DNA of 6,839 nt from positions 1-6,839 of the forward strand of contig JAFGTH010000098.1 in assembly GCA_016934225.1 (NCBI GenBank), in the 5' to 3' direction. The translations under genes and the position numbers were made by a program. This DNA is from Lentisphaerota bacterium (GTDB lineage Bacteria; Verrucomicrobiota; Kiritimatiellia; UBA8416; JAFGTH01). Every line of letters begins with the position of its first letter. Position 1 is the stretch's first letter. A model generated the notes under the pieces. It saw only the letters and a list, made by a program, of their open reading frames with translations. It did no database searches and was not told where the DNA came from. Below are positions 6,473 to 6,839 of the stretch, one piece after another.

Positions 6473-6559
6473 TGAATTTTTGATGCTCTTTATTGATGCA
6501 TAAAACCTGATTGACGATATGCCGCAGCTCGTGACATATTATTAATATGGTGAAGTTCA

Positions 6560-6839
6560 ATGGCTAAGAAACGATCTGGCAGTAAGATATCGGATATTCT
6601 TGTGCGCAATGGCGTAATTACGGCCGATGCCATTGCAGCGGCTGAAGAACAGACCCACGCAAACGGAAGCCGCCTCGAAAAATATTTGACCGAAAACAAT
6701 CTCGTAAAACCGGAAGACATGATACTGGCGCTTTCCGAGTATCTCAAAATGCCACCAGTGTCGCTGGCTCATTTCACACCGACTCCCGATCTTCTGGATC
6801 TGTTGCCTAAAGAAATGATGGCCAAAAGATTGATTGTTC
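6560..6839 (+). CDS. GspE/PilB-type secretion or pilus assembly ATPase, N-terminal part (runs off window)
   Basis: Only 93 codons are present, with no stop before the edge. The protein opens with a Lys/Arg-rich start, MAKKRSGSK. A standard T2SSE_N/MshEN domain follows: ISDILVRNGVITADAIAAAEE, then SRLEKYLTENNLVKPEDMILALSEYLKMP, then the LLDLLPKEMMAKR segment that precedes the strand-rich half of the domain. This is the conserved front end of GspE, PilB and MshE, the hexameric cytosolic ATPases that drive pseudopilus or type IV pilus assembly at the inner membrane. The catalytic Walker boxes and the tetracysteine zinc motif would lie beyond the window, so GspE and PilB cannot be separated. ATG 6560 is preceded by GGTGA (6549-6553) at a 6-nt spacing. 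A six-codon ORF beginning at ATG 6547 overlaps this start and is probably not meaningful. Confidence 0.88.
   Translation, partial: MAKKRSGSKISDILVRNGVITADAIAAAEEQTHANGSRLEKYLTENNLVKPEDMILALSEYLKMPPVSLAHFTPTPDLLDLLPKEMMAKRLIV

Larger units (their letters stand above)
6372..6559. promoter_or_regulatory. Divergent regulatory spacer with repeated TTGATG/TTGACG motifs
   Basis: This AT-rich 188-nt gap separates the TPR-MshEN-like gene from the GspE-type ATPase. Besides the promoter candidates it carries TTGATGC twice in direct orientation (6480-6486 and 6493-6499, 13 nt apart) and a related TTGACG at 6511-6516. These could be operator half-sites for a shared regulator or simply chance in AT-rich DNA. 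No RNA gene, tRNA cloverleaf or terminator was seen. Confidence 0.35.

Noticed and set aside
6547..6567. Six-codon ORF overlapping the GspE-type start
   Set aside because: It has no clear ribosome site and contains the likely Shine-Dalgarno of the larger gene. A leader peptide cannot be excluded, but nothing supports it.
6490..6772. Minus-strand open frames opposite the start of the GspE-type gene
   Set aside because: The + strand frame there is an unmistakable T2SSE_N domain; the antisense translations show no family features.

Overview
The window reads as a Gram-negative bacterial chromosome segment of moderate GC and high gene density. It is built around parts of a type II secretion / type IV pilus-like machine. 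The evidence is an ExeA/GspA-type AAA ATPase, a GspB-like inner-membrane protein, the N-terminus of a GspE/PilB-type assembly ATPase, and probably the C-terminal tail of a secretin-like protein. A taxon cannot be fixed from the sequence. The domain styles would suit a PVC-type or other deep-branching didermic lineage, but that is an impression only.

Layout, left to right. At 2-115 (+) is the tail of a protein ending in a secretin-like beta-strand motif. It meets, tail to tail with a 3-nt gap, a GT4-type glycosyltransferase at 119-1303 (-). A 141-nt divergent spacer (1304-1444) follows. From 1445 to 5450 five genes run on the + strand with overlaps or short gaps: an ABC-2-type exporter ATPase, its six-helix permease, a membrane-anchored TPR protein with a His/Asp-rich tail, the ExeA-like ATPase, and the GspB-like protein. 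The first three overlap by 8 and 4 nt. After a 26-nt gap, ExeA and GspB overlap by 4 nt. A convergent gene on the minus strand (5484-6371) encodes TPR-like helices followed by a region resembling the N-terminal (MshEN/T2SSE_N) domain of GspE, without an ATPase domain. A 188-nt divergent spacer with credible promoter elements (6372-6559) separates it from the GspE/PilB-type ATPase, which runs off the right edge.

How they may work together. In known systems ExeA and ExeB/GspB help insert or multimerise the secretin, and GspE powers pseudopilus or pilus assembly. The secretin-like tail, ExeA, GspB, GspE and the orphan MshEN-like protein therefore fit one envelope-spanning apparatus whose genes are interleaved with an exporter and a glycosyltransferase. 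Two features deserve most attention: the TPR-MshEN protein divergent from the ATPase whose regulatory domain it resembles, and the membrane-anchored TPR protein with a metal-binding-like tail that is translationally coupled to the exporter. No RNA genes, mobile elements, CRISPR arrays or large repeats were seen.
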